From contig NZ_WQNE01000047.1 in assembly GCF_009759665.1 (NCBI RefSeq), positions 1-46,625 of the forward strand: a stretch of 46,625 nucleotides of DNA, given 5' to 3'. Within the stretch, counting starts at the first letter, position 1. Each line of letters begins with the position of its first letter. The DNA comes from Bradyrhizobium cajani (GTDB taxonomy: Bacteria; Pseudomonadota; Alphaproteobacteria; Rhizobiales; Xanthobacteraceae). Both the position numbers and the translations under genes were made by a program. Below the pieces are notes generated by a model. It was not told the origin of the DNA. It made no database searches and saw nothing but the letters and a program-made list of their open reading frames with translations. This document shows positions 35,104 through 44,131 of this stretch, piece by piece.

Positions 35104-38100
35104 TTACTCGCTGCCATAAAATTTGCTCTGGAACGACTTGAGTTGCGTCGGATGTAACGCCTCTTCAATGCAGCCGAGAAACATCTGGCTTCTTGCATTG
35201 ACACGCTCCCTATCGGCTGGGCCATGCTCCATGTCGGTTTGCAACGCACGCACGGCGATCCAGTCCTTCGACGGATCCTTGAGCAGCTCAAACAGCGTTC
35301 GGTTCTGATAGGGATGAAGCCGAAAGTGGGCAAAAGCGACCTTGGCTGAGATCTTCGCATCACGCAGTGCGTCGGGAAACGTGAGGAGATCAAGCCCCGC
35401 CAGTTCTCCGATCTCCTGCACTTGATTCTGCGCTTCCTGATATTGCTCCCGTCCCACCAGTTGATACATTCCTCGTGGACGAAACAGCCAACCGTCGTCC
35501 GTTCCGGCCTGGTTTCCGAACGGGTTGCCCGCGTAACCAAGAACAAAGTTGGCCAATTCCTTGGGATGGTTGAGCAATGCGTCCATGCCGACGAGCGGTT
35601 TGTTCTTGGCCGCTAGGTCGGCATTGTTCTTTTCTATCCGATCGCGCCATTTGCGCGGCAGTTGCGAGATCGCGCTGTATGAAAAGTCTTCGCTGCTGCG
35701 TGTAAAGTCAGCGCTGTCGTAGGAGATTGCCCCTAGGATATAGGCCAGGATCCGCGGATCCGTCTCCTTGATGCGGTCCCATTCCTGCAGCAAGGCTTTG
35801 ACCTGCTCGGCCTGGAAATAAGCCATATAGCTCTTTCGATATGGCGGCACGGGCGCAGGAGCCGGCGAATGGTCCTTAATCGACTGCGCCAGCTGATGCT
35901 CGTACGCGGAAACTTTATCCTGGTATTTTTGATAGCCGCGCTCCTGCAACCACTTGCTCTCATAGCAGGCAAGTAACGGCTGCGGCTTGATCTTTGGAGC
36001 GGGCTTGTATTCTTTGTCTAACTCGTCAGCGTAAGCCGCCTGGGCCAGCTTGGCTTCTTTGAGCGTTTCAAAGGCGGATGCGACGGATCCATTCAAGAGA
36101 TGAAACAACTTCACTTGCAGGCAATCGGCATTGCTCTGCTTCTTGCGGGATTGATCGAAGTCATCCTTCGGCACACAATCCCAGAATCGGCCGCTGCTTA
36201 GCGAGATGATATCTTCAGTTTTCTGAGATAGCGTCCAACCAAGCGGCAGGTTGTAAAACGAACCTGTTATGTCTATTCGACCGAACGTTGGAAAGCGTTG
36301 CACGCTGGACGTTACATCGCTCGTAGGCCGACGATCGATATTGTTCGCATGGTTGAGTGCAATATAGGTTCGAGAGCTTCGCGTGCTCAAGAGCGCTCGC
36401 ACCGGCTCCATGAGCTCACCGAACATGAAAGAACCGTGATCTCCGAATTGTCCGCTCACCAGCGACAGCAGATAGATCCGGAATTTTGGCGCGTCAGAGG
36501 TGCCCTTGATGCTGTTGAGCCGCTCAATCAAATCGAGCGCGGTCTCTATTCCGGAATTCTCGACATATCCCCCATCCACCAGGCGCGCCTGCGGATTGGC
36601 GGTAATACAATCATTCCGTAAGGAGACCGTCGCTGCCGGCGTCACCCATGGAAATCGCGCACTGATAAAGGCCGCCGTGCTAAGCGGGATCGGCAGCGAG
36701 TGGCTCTTGACAGTTTGATCGGCTCCGGTTCCGGCACGATCAAGCATCGAGAGAATACAGAGGTCTTTGTCTTTGGCGTGGAGCGGGTCGATATCGAAGG
36801 GAGAGATGACAACGCGCTTGCCACTACCGGTATCTGTCGTGTTCAACAACAGCGCGGGCATATTGTTGGAAGGTGTCCAATGTGACTGAAAATCGGCCTT
36901 TAGCAGATTGGATTGGTGCCCGGCGCCTTTTTGGCTCTTGAGCATTCTGTCTACAGCATTCTCCAGCGTGTACTCCAGAAAGCGCGCACGATCAAAACTT
37001 GGGATAGCGAGCGGAGAAAACAGCTGGGTGAAGTCGGTAAATAGAAAACCCGCAACCAAGGGCGAGAGAAAATCCGTCTCCAAGACGCTTGCAACGCGCT
37101 GTTCTACCTGCCCAGGGGCATCGATATCCTCGGCCCGGCCGACGCCGGCCAGAAAATCGGCGATCTTCGGGCATGTCTTTGCGTCGGGAGCGATCGTATC
37201 AAGTGGCCCATTGTCGGCATGCAGCGCAGCTGCGAAGATCGCCGAGCCGACGCTCCCTCCGGAGACGCCGCTTATCGCAAACAGATGCTGCCGAAATGCC
37301 GGACAAAGATCCTGCATCCTGGCAAGAAAGCGCGCCGCATTGTTGGCTGCGTAGATGCCTCCGCCCTGGGCAGCCACAATGAAAACCGGATATTCTCCGA
37401 GCCTCTCGGCCTCGGCCAGGCGCGGTTTTTGCCGAAGCCAATCCCGAAATGCTTCGACTGCAGAAATGCGCATCTCTCCTGATGGGCCGGCTGCTCCGGC
37501 CACGCTGCGCAGCCCGTGGTCATCGCTTCCAAACAGTGAGGCAACCAGGAACAAGCCGCCAAACACAACCGGTATAAAAGGAAAATTGAACCTGATCGTC
37601 AGTAGCGCAAAGTAGGTGATGAGACCGGCCACGCACATCGCAAAGAGAGCGATTACACCGAACGATCCGACGAATTGTGCAAGCCTGTCTGGAAACAAAA
37701 CGAACCCGGTCGTCAACAGGGCGATGCCGCCGATCGTGAGCGCGAGAAATCTATAGCGGATGAAATAGGCGATGTTCGCCCGATCCGCGAGTGCGGCCGA
37801 GCGATGTTTTGACCCCATCCGCCAAGCGAATACGACAAACGAGGCGAGCAGGATCAACATGGCAAGCGCAAGTATGAGCAGCATGTTCCGCTCGAAGGCG
37901 AGCGCTTGGTCCTGAATGCGGAAGATGCTTCCGACCTCCTCGACCTCACCGATCTTTTCAGCCGGCCGCGAGGCGAGTTGACCTGCCGTCGCGGCGATGA
38001 TCGGCAACGCGCCGAGGACAATGGGTGCAACTTTGATATAAAACGCCACGCGCCCCCTCGCGGGCGGGATATGAGGCAGGGTTGCAGCGCTAAGCTGAAA

Positions 38101-38325
38101 AGCGGCCGCCCAGATCGTTAGTGCAATCACGCCCACGGCGACAAACTCCTTGAGCGTTACGCACCCAATGTCGTCAGCAGCTATCCGGTAGAGCTCCTGA
38201 ATCTGATCTGGCAAGTACAACAAAATTGAAATGAATACCGAAAAGACAGCGATCCACCGGAGGTTGCGCGACAATGCAAAGAGCTGCTCGCGCACAGTCA
38301 TCGCCTCAATTTCCATACTGTCCAT
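35104..38325 (-). CDS. Large membrane-anchored patatin-like phospholipase
   Basis: A 1073-residue protein. The start at MDSMEIEAMTVRE (38325) has AGGA eight bases upstream; 78 further codons are open upstream but look non-coding. Residues 20-265 contain about seven hydrophobic membrane segments. The patatin domain follows: oxyanion loop 'VAAQGGGIYAANN' (321-323), nucleophile Ser355 in 'GVSGGSVGS', 'TAAFISARFPWVTPA' and catalytic Asp584 in 'RLVDGGYVENSG'. The last 400 residues are soluble and of unknown fold. Patatin-like enzymes hydrolyse acyl esters of lipids. It sits first in a transcription unit with an exported c-type protein and a di-haem cytochrome, so a lipid-related function feeding or protecting an extracytoplasmic redox enzyme is possible. 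No NifA-like promoter was found upstream. Confidence 0.85.
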   Translation of the reverse strand: MDSMEIEAMTVREQLFALSRNLRWIAVFSVFISILLYLPDQIQELYRIAADDIGCVTLKEFVAVGVIALTIWAAAFQLSAATLPHIPPARGRVAFYIKVAPIVLGALPIIAATAGQLASRPAEKIGEVEEVGSIFRIQDQALAFERNMLLILALAMLILLASFVVFAWRMGSKHRSAALADRANIAYFIRYRFLALTIGGIALLTTGFVLFPDRLAQFVGSFGVIALFAMCVAGLITYFALLTIRFNFPFIPVVFGGLFLVASLFGSDDHGLRSVAGAAGPSGEMRISAVEAFRDWLRQKPRLAEAERLGEYPVFIVAAQGGGIYAANNAARFLARMQDLCPAFRQHLFAISGVSGGSVGSAIFAAALHADNGPLDTIAPDAKTCPKIADFLAGVGRAEDIDAPGQVEQRVASVLETDFLSPLVAGFLFTDFTQLFSPLAIPSFDRARFLEYTLENAVDRMLKSQKGAGHQSNLLKADFQSHWTPSNNMPALLLNTTDTGSGKRVVISPFDIDPLHAKDKDLCILSMLDRAGTGADQTVKSHSLPIPLSTAAFISARFPWVTPAATVSLRNDCITANPQARLVDGGYVENSGIETALDLIERLNSIKGTSDAPKFRIYLLSLVSGQFGDHGSFMFGELMEPVRALLSTRSSRTYIALNHANNIDRRPTSDVTSSVQRFPTFGRIDITGSFYNLPLGWTLSQKTEDIISLSSGRFWDCVPKDDFDQSRKKQSNADCLQVKLFHLLNGSVASAFETLKEAKLAQAAYADELDKEYKPAPKIKPQPLLACYESKWLQERGYQKYQDKVSAYEHQLAQSIKDHSPAPAPVPPYRKSYMAYFQAEQVKALLQEWDRIKETDPRILAYILGAISYDSADFTRSSEDFSYSAISQLPRKWRDRIEKNNADLAAKNKPLVGMDALLNHPKELANFVLGYAGNPFGNQAGTDDGWLFRPRGMYQLVGREQYQEAQNQVQEIGELAGLDLLTFPDALRDAKISAKVAFAHFRLHPYQNRTLFELLKDPSKDWIAVRALQTDMEHGPADRERVNARSQMFLGCIEEALHPTQLKSFQSKFYGSE

Positions 38326-39189
38326 CGGAGATAGTCCTGAGCGAGAAATAGGCCTGAATTCTGCAAAATCGTACAAGCCCTCGTCGAAGGCATTCGGCGG
38401 CCCGCTACAAACTGACGGGAGATTCCTATCGGGTCCGCCCTGAAAATTGAGAACATAACCTACAGTAGTAGCGCGATTTATCGAATATGATCTTGAACCG
38501 TCAAGAGATTTTCGATGCTGATGATCAAGACCCGTGATGTCGGTGTTTTTCGCTCTCAATCCGCCACCGTGCGCACTTTTTCTTCATTCATTCGAATAGA
38601 GCGCAACAATCCCGCATGGCCGGCTCAATCTCATCATCAGCCCGAATTGATCTCGGATCATCATCACTCGCTAGAGCCTTTAACAGTTGGCACTCGCGGC
38701 GCGTCAGGCGGTCTGCTGCTTTATTGAGGTCTCGCGACCTCACGCCGCTTGAGCTCAACGATCGGCAACTTGCTTATCCAGCCATTGGGACACGGGACGT
38801 CGGCTCGTCCTGGTTCGTTCCGGCGCGCCACCAGCACATCCGCAGTGCTAGACGTCGGACATGTCCCTCCCACTGCTCGACGGAACGTTCGAAACTGTTC
38901 CTGACGTGCCTGTAGTAGACTGCGGAATCCTTGATGCGGCAGTTCCGCCTGACGAGCACGGCTCGCAGTCGGACGGGGTTGGGGCGGAGTCCGGCTCCAC
39001 GCCTTGTACTAGCCGGTCGCAAATCTGAAGGACCGCGCTACCTTTCTCCGGCGCGAGCTGGTGTCAGGCACTCCAAACGACAGATACGCCGTGGGATAGA
39101 TCTTTCGCCCCGACGGGCGTCGGCGCGTCGTTCAACTTCCTACCTGTAGTGCGCCCGCATCGCCGCGCTTCATGGATGCGGGCGCAACC
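38326..39189. other. Intergenic region upstream of the patatin-like gene
   Basis: About 860 bp without a convincing gene. It must hold the promoter of the patatin-cytochrome unit, but no -24/-12 or clear -35/-10 pair could be defended. The distal half (38750-39190) is GC-rich and may be decayed IS or genomic debris. Confidence 0.4.
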
Positions 39190-39735
39190 TCAGTTTCCTC
39201 GGTTCAGACCAGATGGATAACCTCCTGGGAGACCACAGCTAGGCGTGGGCTCATAACGCGCCGCTAGCCACAGCCGGACAGATGCGAGTTGGACGAAGGC
39301 AAGGTAGTTTCCGGCAAGCCTGCCGTAGCGGTTCGCCCACACGACGACGTTGTCTGATCCCGTTGAAGAACCGTTCGACCTGGTTGCGAGCACGATAGAG
39401 GTACGGACTGAAGCAGATCGGATCGCTGCGATTGCTTTTCGGCCGGACGTTTGCCCAAGCGCTTTTCTTCACCGCAATCTCTCTGATTCGACCGGCATCG
39501 TCGCCACGGTCGGCAAGCAACATTGACCCAGACTTCAGACGAGAGAGCAGTTTTTCGGGAAGCCGAACGTCATGCGCCTCGCCCAGGCTCTACGCAAGCC
39601 GTAGGGGCCGACCATTGCTATCGACCACCGCGTGGATTTCCGTCAAGCCGCCGCGTGACCTTCCCATCAATTGGCGCTGGTTCTGCATGATGCAGGCCCA
39701 TGCTGATGCACAGCTTAAATCCTAGCCCACCTTGC
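39190..39735 (-). pseudogene. IS5-family (IS427-like) transposase relic
   Basis: Several frameshifted minus-strand pieces encode parts of an IS5-type transposase: 'NQRQLMGRSRGGLTEIHAVV' then 'SNGRPLRL', 'LLADRGDDAGRIREIA', 'FSPYLYRARNQVERFFNGI' and 'GNYLAFVQLASVRLWL'. The order is collinear with the family's C-terminal domain. At least two or three frameshifts make it non-functional. The N-terminal part of the gene is missing. Confidence 0.72.
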
Positions 39736-39819
39736 GCAAAAGTTGTGCAATCAATGATTGCTGTAACAAATATTTCAACTAAGTCTTGGTAAAAAATTCA
39801 TTTGGATGGCCTGCAGCAT

Positions 39820-39842
39820 GACGACGTTTAGGAAACGTCGTC
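39820..39842. repeat. 10-bp perfect inverted repeat upstream of the chemoreceptor relic
   Basis: GACGACGTTT-agg-AAACGTCGTC forms a stable hairpin 50 bp before the ATG of the chemoreceptor relic. There is no T-tract, so it is either an operator-like palindrome, a leader structure or an IS end remnant. Confidence 0.5.
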
Positions 39843-39892
39843 TTCCAATACTTTCGATTTGTGCTGTCGCTCATTTCCCAGGAGTCATTGCC

Positions 39893-40489
39893 ATGCTTTC
39901 GCGCTATTCGATCAGGAGCAAACTCGTCGCCGTTATTTCTTTGCTTCTTCTCGTGTTCGGCGGCACGGGCATGCTCGCCATCAGCAACATGCGGCTGATC
40001 CAGGGCGACGTCGCTGATTTCCAATCCCGTTGGCTGCCCGCGGTCCGCCTGCTCGGTAACCTCAGAGCCTACACCATCCGATATGGCAGAGTCGTGCGGG
40101 ATCACATTCTGGAATCCGACTCCGCGAAGAAAGCCTCAGCCGAGAAGCTTCTTGCTGACCTGACGCGCGACATCGAAAGGGAGGGCGCCGCCTAGGAGCT
40201 GCTGCTCTCCTCTTCGGAAGAGCACAAGCTTTACACGAACTTCCAACAACTCTGGAGCGCGTATGTCGCGCAAGTTCCAGACGTGCTCTCTGCGTACCCG
40301 CCGGAATGATATTGCCACCGCCAGCGATCTGCTTGTTCATCAAATGCAGCCGCTGCGTCAGGACAGCGGACAGGCCCTGCTGAAGGCAATGGACATCAAC
40401 AACAAGCGTGCCGCGGCCGCCGGTCAGAGTGCTGAGCAGACCTATGCCTTCACATTTTCTCTCATTGTTGGGACTCTTGTCCTCACTGT
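39893..40489 (+). pseudogene. Truncated methyl-accepting chemotaxis protein gene
   Basis: The ATG at 39893 is preceded by AGGAG. The product starts MLSRYSIRSKLVAVISLLLL with the first membrane segment, followed by a four-helix-bundle sensor region ('IQGDVADFQSRWLPAVRLLG'). An in-frame TAG stops it at 40193; reading on gives 'LLLSSSEEHKLYTNFQQLW', and a further frameshift near 40308 leads to 'LLVHQMQPLRQDSGQALLKA' and the second membrane segment 'YAFTFSLIVGTLVLTV'. There the gene ends at the left border of an IS481 relic, so HAMP and signalling domains are lost. Confidence 0.8.
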
Positions 40490-40963
40490 TTAGTCCCAGA
40501 CTTTGATGGTGCATCCTTGTCGCACGATTCGAAGGAAGCGCTATGGGACAGATTTTACACGGCTGCGCCACCACGACGGAGGCAGTCCGTCGAGCATACA
40601 AAATAGTCAAGAGAGCCTGAGAGGTCTCGCCAAGCGCTACGGGATCAACCAGAAGATTGTCGCGAAGTGGAAGCAGCGCGAGACCGTCACCGATCGTTCG
40701 ACTGGCCCCAAGGAAGCCAAGTCGACTGTCCTTTCCATCGAGGAGGAGGCGATCATCGTTGCTTTCCGGCAGCATACGCTGCTGCCATTCGACGATTGCC
40801 TCTATGCGCTGCAGCCGACCATCCAGCATCTGACGCGGTCATCCCTGCATCGCTGCCTCCAGCATCACGGCATCAGCCGATTGCCGGAAGTCGGCTGTGG
40901 CAAGCCCTCGAAGAAGAAGTTCAAGGCTTATCCGATCGGCTACTTCCACATCGGCATCGCCGA
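40487..40963 (+). pseudogene. IS481-family transposase relic
   Basis: The ATG at 40543 begins MGQILHGCATTTEAVRRA; one base is missing near 40596, after which 'IQNSQESLRGLAKRYGIN' continues in another frame through 'IVAKWKQRETVTDRSTGPKE' and 'LTRSSLHRCLQHHGISRLPE' to 'KKKFKAYPIGYFHI'. The first catalytic Asp is expected right after this point, where the gene is cut by the left end of an IS3 element at 40964. The left border TGTTTAGTCCC lies at the breakpoint in the chemoreceptor gene. Confidence 0.78.
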
Positions 40964-41027
40964 TGACCTTGCCCCGCGGGTTTAATCCAGTTTGAAGTTC
41001 GTTCTGGCCCACGACAAGGACCAGAGC

Positions 41028-41288
41028 ATGAAGCGCAGCCGCTTTTCGGAAGAGCAGATCATCGGGATCTTGAAGGAGCATGAGGCCGGCGTGTCGGTCG
41101 CCGATCTGTGCCGCAAGCATGGCGTCAGCGACGCCAGCATTTACAAATGGAAGGCCAAGTTCGGCGGGCTGGAGGTCTCGGAGGCCAAGCGGCTGAAGAC
41201 GCTGGAGGATGAGAACACGCGGCTGAAACGGTTGCTGGCCGACGCCATGCTGGACAACGCAGCCTTGAAGGACTGCATATTTCACTGA
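41028..41288 (+). pseudogene. IS3-family OrfA, disrupted near its end by IS21
   Basis: The product starts MKRSRFSEEQIIGILKEHEA, has the helix-turn-helix 'ADLCRKHGVSDASIYKWKAK' and the leucine-zipper-like 'LKTLEDENTRLKRLLADAML'. After 'DNAALKD' the frame enters the IS21 end at 41274 and adds only a few foreign residues. The native continuation 'LVGK' is found at 43875 beyond the IS21 element. Confidence 0.85.
41266..41273. repeat. Target-site duplication of IS21 (left copy)
   Basis: TGAAGGAC, repeated directly at 43867-43874 on the other side of the IS21 element. Eight bases is within the range known for IS21-family insertions. Confidence 0.85.
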
Positions 41289-41371
41289 TGGTGAGCAGCG
41301 ATTTCGGACGATCATGAGCGCCGAATTCAGACGATCGTGAGCAGCCCGCTCCGGCCGAGACGGTGATAGAG

Positions 41372-42133
41372 TCAGCGTTCTGGCTGCTGGTCAAGGGTGA
41401 TGGTTTTGGCGTTGCGTTTTCGCATGCTTTCGCCGGCAAGCTGGAGGCGGTGAGCGTTATGGACGAGGCGATCCAGGACGGCGTCGGCGTAGGTTGGGTC
41501 TCCGATAACTTCGTGCCATGTGTCCACAGGGAGTTGGCTGGTTACGATGGTGGAGGCGCGGCCATGGCGGTCCTCGAGGACTTCCAGTAGATCGCGCCGC
41601 TCGGCGGCGGTGAGCACTGACAATCCCCAATCGTCCAAAATCAACAGCTGGGCGCGGCCAATGGTTTTGAGCAAGCGGGCATAACGTCCATCGCCCCGCG
41701 CGAGCGCCAACGCCTCGAACAATCTTGGGACGCGATGATAGAGAACCGAGCGATTGTCGCGGCAGGCCTTGTGGCCGAGGGCACAGGCTAACCAACTTTT
41801 GCCCAATCCGGTCGCTCCGGTTATGAGCAAATTCTCGTGGCGATCGATCCAGTCGCCGCTGACGAGCTTGGCGAACACGACCCGGTCGATACCCCGCGGC
41901 GTGCGCAAATCGACGTCCTCCACGCAGGCATTCTGGCGAAGGGCGGCCAGCTTGAGGCGCGTGGTGAGCCGCCTGGTGTCGCGTTCCGCGGCCTCCCGGT
42001 CGACCAGCAGGCCGATGCGATCTTCGAACGGCAAGGCTTCCAGATCGGGCGATCGTCGCTGCTCCTCGAAGGCCTTGGCCATGCCGCTCAAGCCGAGCTC
42101 GATCAGGCGTTCGTGGGTGGGATGGTTGAGCAT
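41372..42133 (-). CDS. istB: IS21-family helper ATPase IstB
   Basis: A 253-residue AAA+ ATPase. Walker A is 'LLITGATGLGKSWLACALG' and Walker B 'QLLILDDWGLS'; 'STIVTSQLP' is the sensor segment and 'LDRLVHNAHRLQLAGES' the family's C-terminal motif. The start MLNHPTHERLIELGL has AGGAG upstream. It follows istA with a 15-bp gap. It differs clearly in sequence from the IstB at 26687, so the two IS21 elements belong to different groups. Confidence 0.9.
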   Translation of the reverse strand: MLNHPTHERLIELGLSGMAKAFEEQRRSPDLEALPFEDRIGLLVDREAAERDTRRLTTRLKLAALRQNACVEDVDLRTPRGIDRVVFAKLVSGDWIDRHENLLITGATGLGKSWLACALGHKACRDNRSVLYHRVPRLFEALALARGDGRYARLLKTIGRAQLLILDDWGLSVLTAAERRDLLEVLEDRHGRASTIVTSQLPVDTWHEVIGDPTYADAVLDRLVHNAHRLQLAGESMRKRNAKTITLDQQPER

Positions 42134-42148
42134 ACAGGTCTCCTTGGC

Positions 42149-43693
42149 TCAGTGGAAATAATCCCGGCCGCGGATGTTGCCGTGGCGCAGGGGTTGGTGT
42201 TCGGAGGGTTCGTCGAGAAAGGTGCGATCCAGGCCGTTCTGGAGGATGGAGCGGATCGAGGCGACGGATCGCGCCTTGATCAGAAGGCCGCGCCGGCAGG
42301 CCGCGTCGACGCGCTCGGCGCTGTAGCTTTTAACCAGCGACAGAACGCCGAGGCAGGTACGAAAGCCTTGCTCGGGATGCGGCCGGGCCGCGATCACGGC
42401 CTGGAAGAAGGCGGCAGTTGACGGACCGATCCGCTCGCCGGCGGCGATTACTCCGGCGGGCGTCCATTGGCCGTAGCGCCGATGGGCGCTGGGCATATGG
42501 TCGGCGATGGTGGTGTGGCCCCGCCGGTTGGGCGCGCGGGCGTGGCTGGCGATCCTGCGGCCGTTGTGGAAGATCTCGACCGTCCTGTCGTCGATGCGCG
42601 CATCGACAAGCTCACGGATGAGCCGGTACGGCGCGGAATACCAGTGTCCGTCGATCTCGATATGATAGTCGGGGCCGACCCGGCATCGCTTCCAGCATGC
42701 GAAAGCGTAAGCCTGGTCCGGCAGCTGTGTGAGCTTGGGCTTGTCGAGCTCGGCGAACAGTTCGGCGCGGCTGGCGCCAAAGTCGCGCATCTGCCGGGCA
42801 TTGAGTTCGACGACGAGGATCTTGATAGCTGCGTTCAACTCCGCCAACGAAAAGAAGCGTTGGTTGCGCAGCCGCGCCAGAATCCATCGCTGGGCGACTT
42901 GCACCGCAACTTCGACCTTTGCCTTGTCTTTTGGCCGCCGCGGCCGGGCGGCGAGAATGGCCGTGCCGTAGTGGCTCGCCATCTCGGCATAGGTTCGGTT
43001 GAGGCCGGGATCGTGGCGGTCGGGATTGGTGACGGCGGCCTTGAGATTGTCGCAGACCACGAATGTCGGCGCGCCCCCGAGGAAGGCGAAAAGGTTGATG
43101 TGGACCCGGATCCAGTCGGCGAGCCCCTCGCTTGGGCAGGCCTCGGCGTAGGTATAGTTGGACGCGCCCATCGCCGCGACAAACAGCTTCATCGACTGCA
43201 CTTCCCCGTTTGAGGGGTCGATGACGTCGATGGTGTCGCCGGCGAAATCCACAAAAACCTTCTCGCCGCCCAGATGGGTCTGCCGCATCGAAGGCCGGGC
43301 ACGCCCCTTCCAGGCCTCGTAGGTCGTGCAGAACCATGTATAGCCGAATCCATCGGGATGGGTGGCGCGATACTCGTCCCACAGCAACCGGCGGGTCACG
43401 TTGCGCCGGCGCAGCTCCTTGTCGACATAGCCCCAGTCGGGAACGGGCCGCTGGGGGCTCTGCGACGCCGGCTTCGGCGCAGGGAAAAGCAGCAGCTCCA
43501 GGTCTTCGTCGGTCATTCCCGCCGGCAACGGCCAGTTCTTCAGCCCGGCAGCCCCGGCTCGGCGCAGATAGCTGTGCACGGCGCCGTTGCTGATGCCCAG
43601 GGTGCGCGCGATGGCTCGCTCCGGCAAGCCTTGAACATGTTTTAAGCGGAGAACCTCTTTGATCCGGCGCATCGACAATCTCTGGGTGGGCAT
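42149..43693 (-). CDS. istA: IS21-family transposase IstA
   Basis: A 514-residue DDE transposase. The N-terminal helix-turn-helix reads 'GLPERAIARTLGISNGAVHS'; the catalytic residues are Asp in 'KVFVDFAGDT', Asp in 'TFVVCDNLKAA' and Glu in 'DKAKVEVAVQVAQ'. The start at 43693 has GGAAGG upstream. Length and domain order are those of intact IstA. Confidence 0.9.
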   Translation of the reverse strand: MPTQRLSMRRIKEVLRLKHVQGLPERAIARTLGISNGAVHSYLRRAGAAGLKNWPLPAGMTDEDLELLLFPAPKPASQSPQRPVPDWGYVDKELRRRNVTRRLLWDEYRATHPDGFGYTWFCTTYEAWKGRARPSMRQTHLGGEKVFVDFAGDTIDVIDPSNGEVQSMKLFVAAMGASNYTYAEACPSEGLADWIRVHINLFAFLGGAPTFVVCDNLKAAVTNPDRHDPGLNRTYAEMASHYGTAILAARPRRPKDKAKVEVAVQVAQRWILARLRNQRFFSLAELNAAIKILVVELNARQMRDFGASRAELFAELDKPKLTQLPDQAYAFACWKRCRVGPDYHIEIDGHWYSAPYRLIRELVDARIDDRTVEIFHNGRRIASHARAPNRRGHTTIADHMPSAHRRYGQWTPAGVIAAGERIGPSTAAFFQAVIAARPHPEQGFRTCLGVLSLVKSYSAERVDAACRRGLLIKARSVASIRSILQNGLDRTFLDEPSEHQPLRHGNIRGRDYFH

Positions 43694-43772
43694 CGGCCTT
43701 CCTCGTTCACTGACGAGGCAGTTCCTAAGCCGGTTGAGTTGTCGGCCGAAGCGGGCTGAGCCGCGGAAAAGT

Positions 43773-43866
43773 TGCTCACGATCCCACGAAATCCGTGCTC
43801 ACGATCGTCTGAAATCTCTGCTCACGATCCCGTGAAATCCCTGCTCACGATCCCGCGAAACATGCA
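43773..43866. repeat. Four 23-bp tandem repeats at the right end of IS21
   Basis: TGCTCACGATC recurs at 43773, 43796, 43819 and 43842, exactly 23 bp apart, each followed by a variable triplet region and GAAA. Related copies in inverted orientation occur at the left end (41283-41345, GATCGTGAGCA type). They are the presumed IstA binding sites. Confidence 0.85.
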
Positions 43867-44034
43867 TGAAGGACCTCGTGGGAAAGAATGTATGGTCCGC
43901 CCCGTCCGTGCAAGGGTTCGTAACAGCAAAAATGACGCTTCCAGTTGCATAAATGTATCCGGCCTCTCGCGAGTGGACTGCTGTTGCAGCCAGGCCATGA
44001 TGAGATCCGCGCACGCCGTTCCCAATAAATGGTT

Positions 44035-44056
44035 CGGGCACGAAGCCCGCTTTTTT
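44035..44056 (+). terminator. Rho-independent terminator inside the IS110 non-coding end
   Basis: CGGGC-acgaa-GCCCG followed by CTTTTTT on the plus strand. It would stop plus-strand transcription running into the element before it opposes the transposase gene. Confidence 0.6.
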
Positions 44057-44131
44057 GCACAGGGCTTACGGCATGTTGATCCACTGTTTCGTCATCACTG
44101 TTCCCGAGCCTTGCAATCGAAGCCAGAAGCG

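Larger units (their letters stand above)
41274..43866 (-). mobile_element. Complete IS21-family element (2593 bp)
   Basis: The ends are TGCATATTTC and, on the other strand, TGCATGTTTC, flanked by the direct repeat TGAAGGAC. The element carries istA and istB on the minus strand and multiple terminal repeats. Because the duplication is perfect and both genes are open, the insertion looks recent. Confidence 0.9.
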
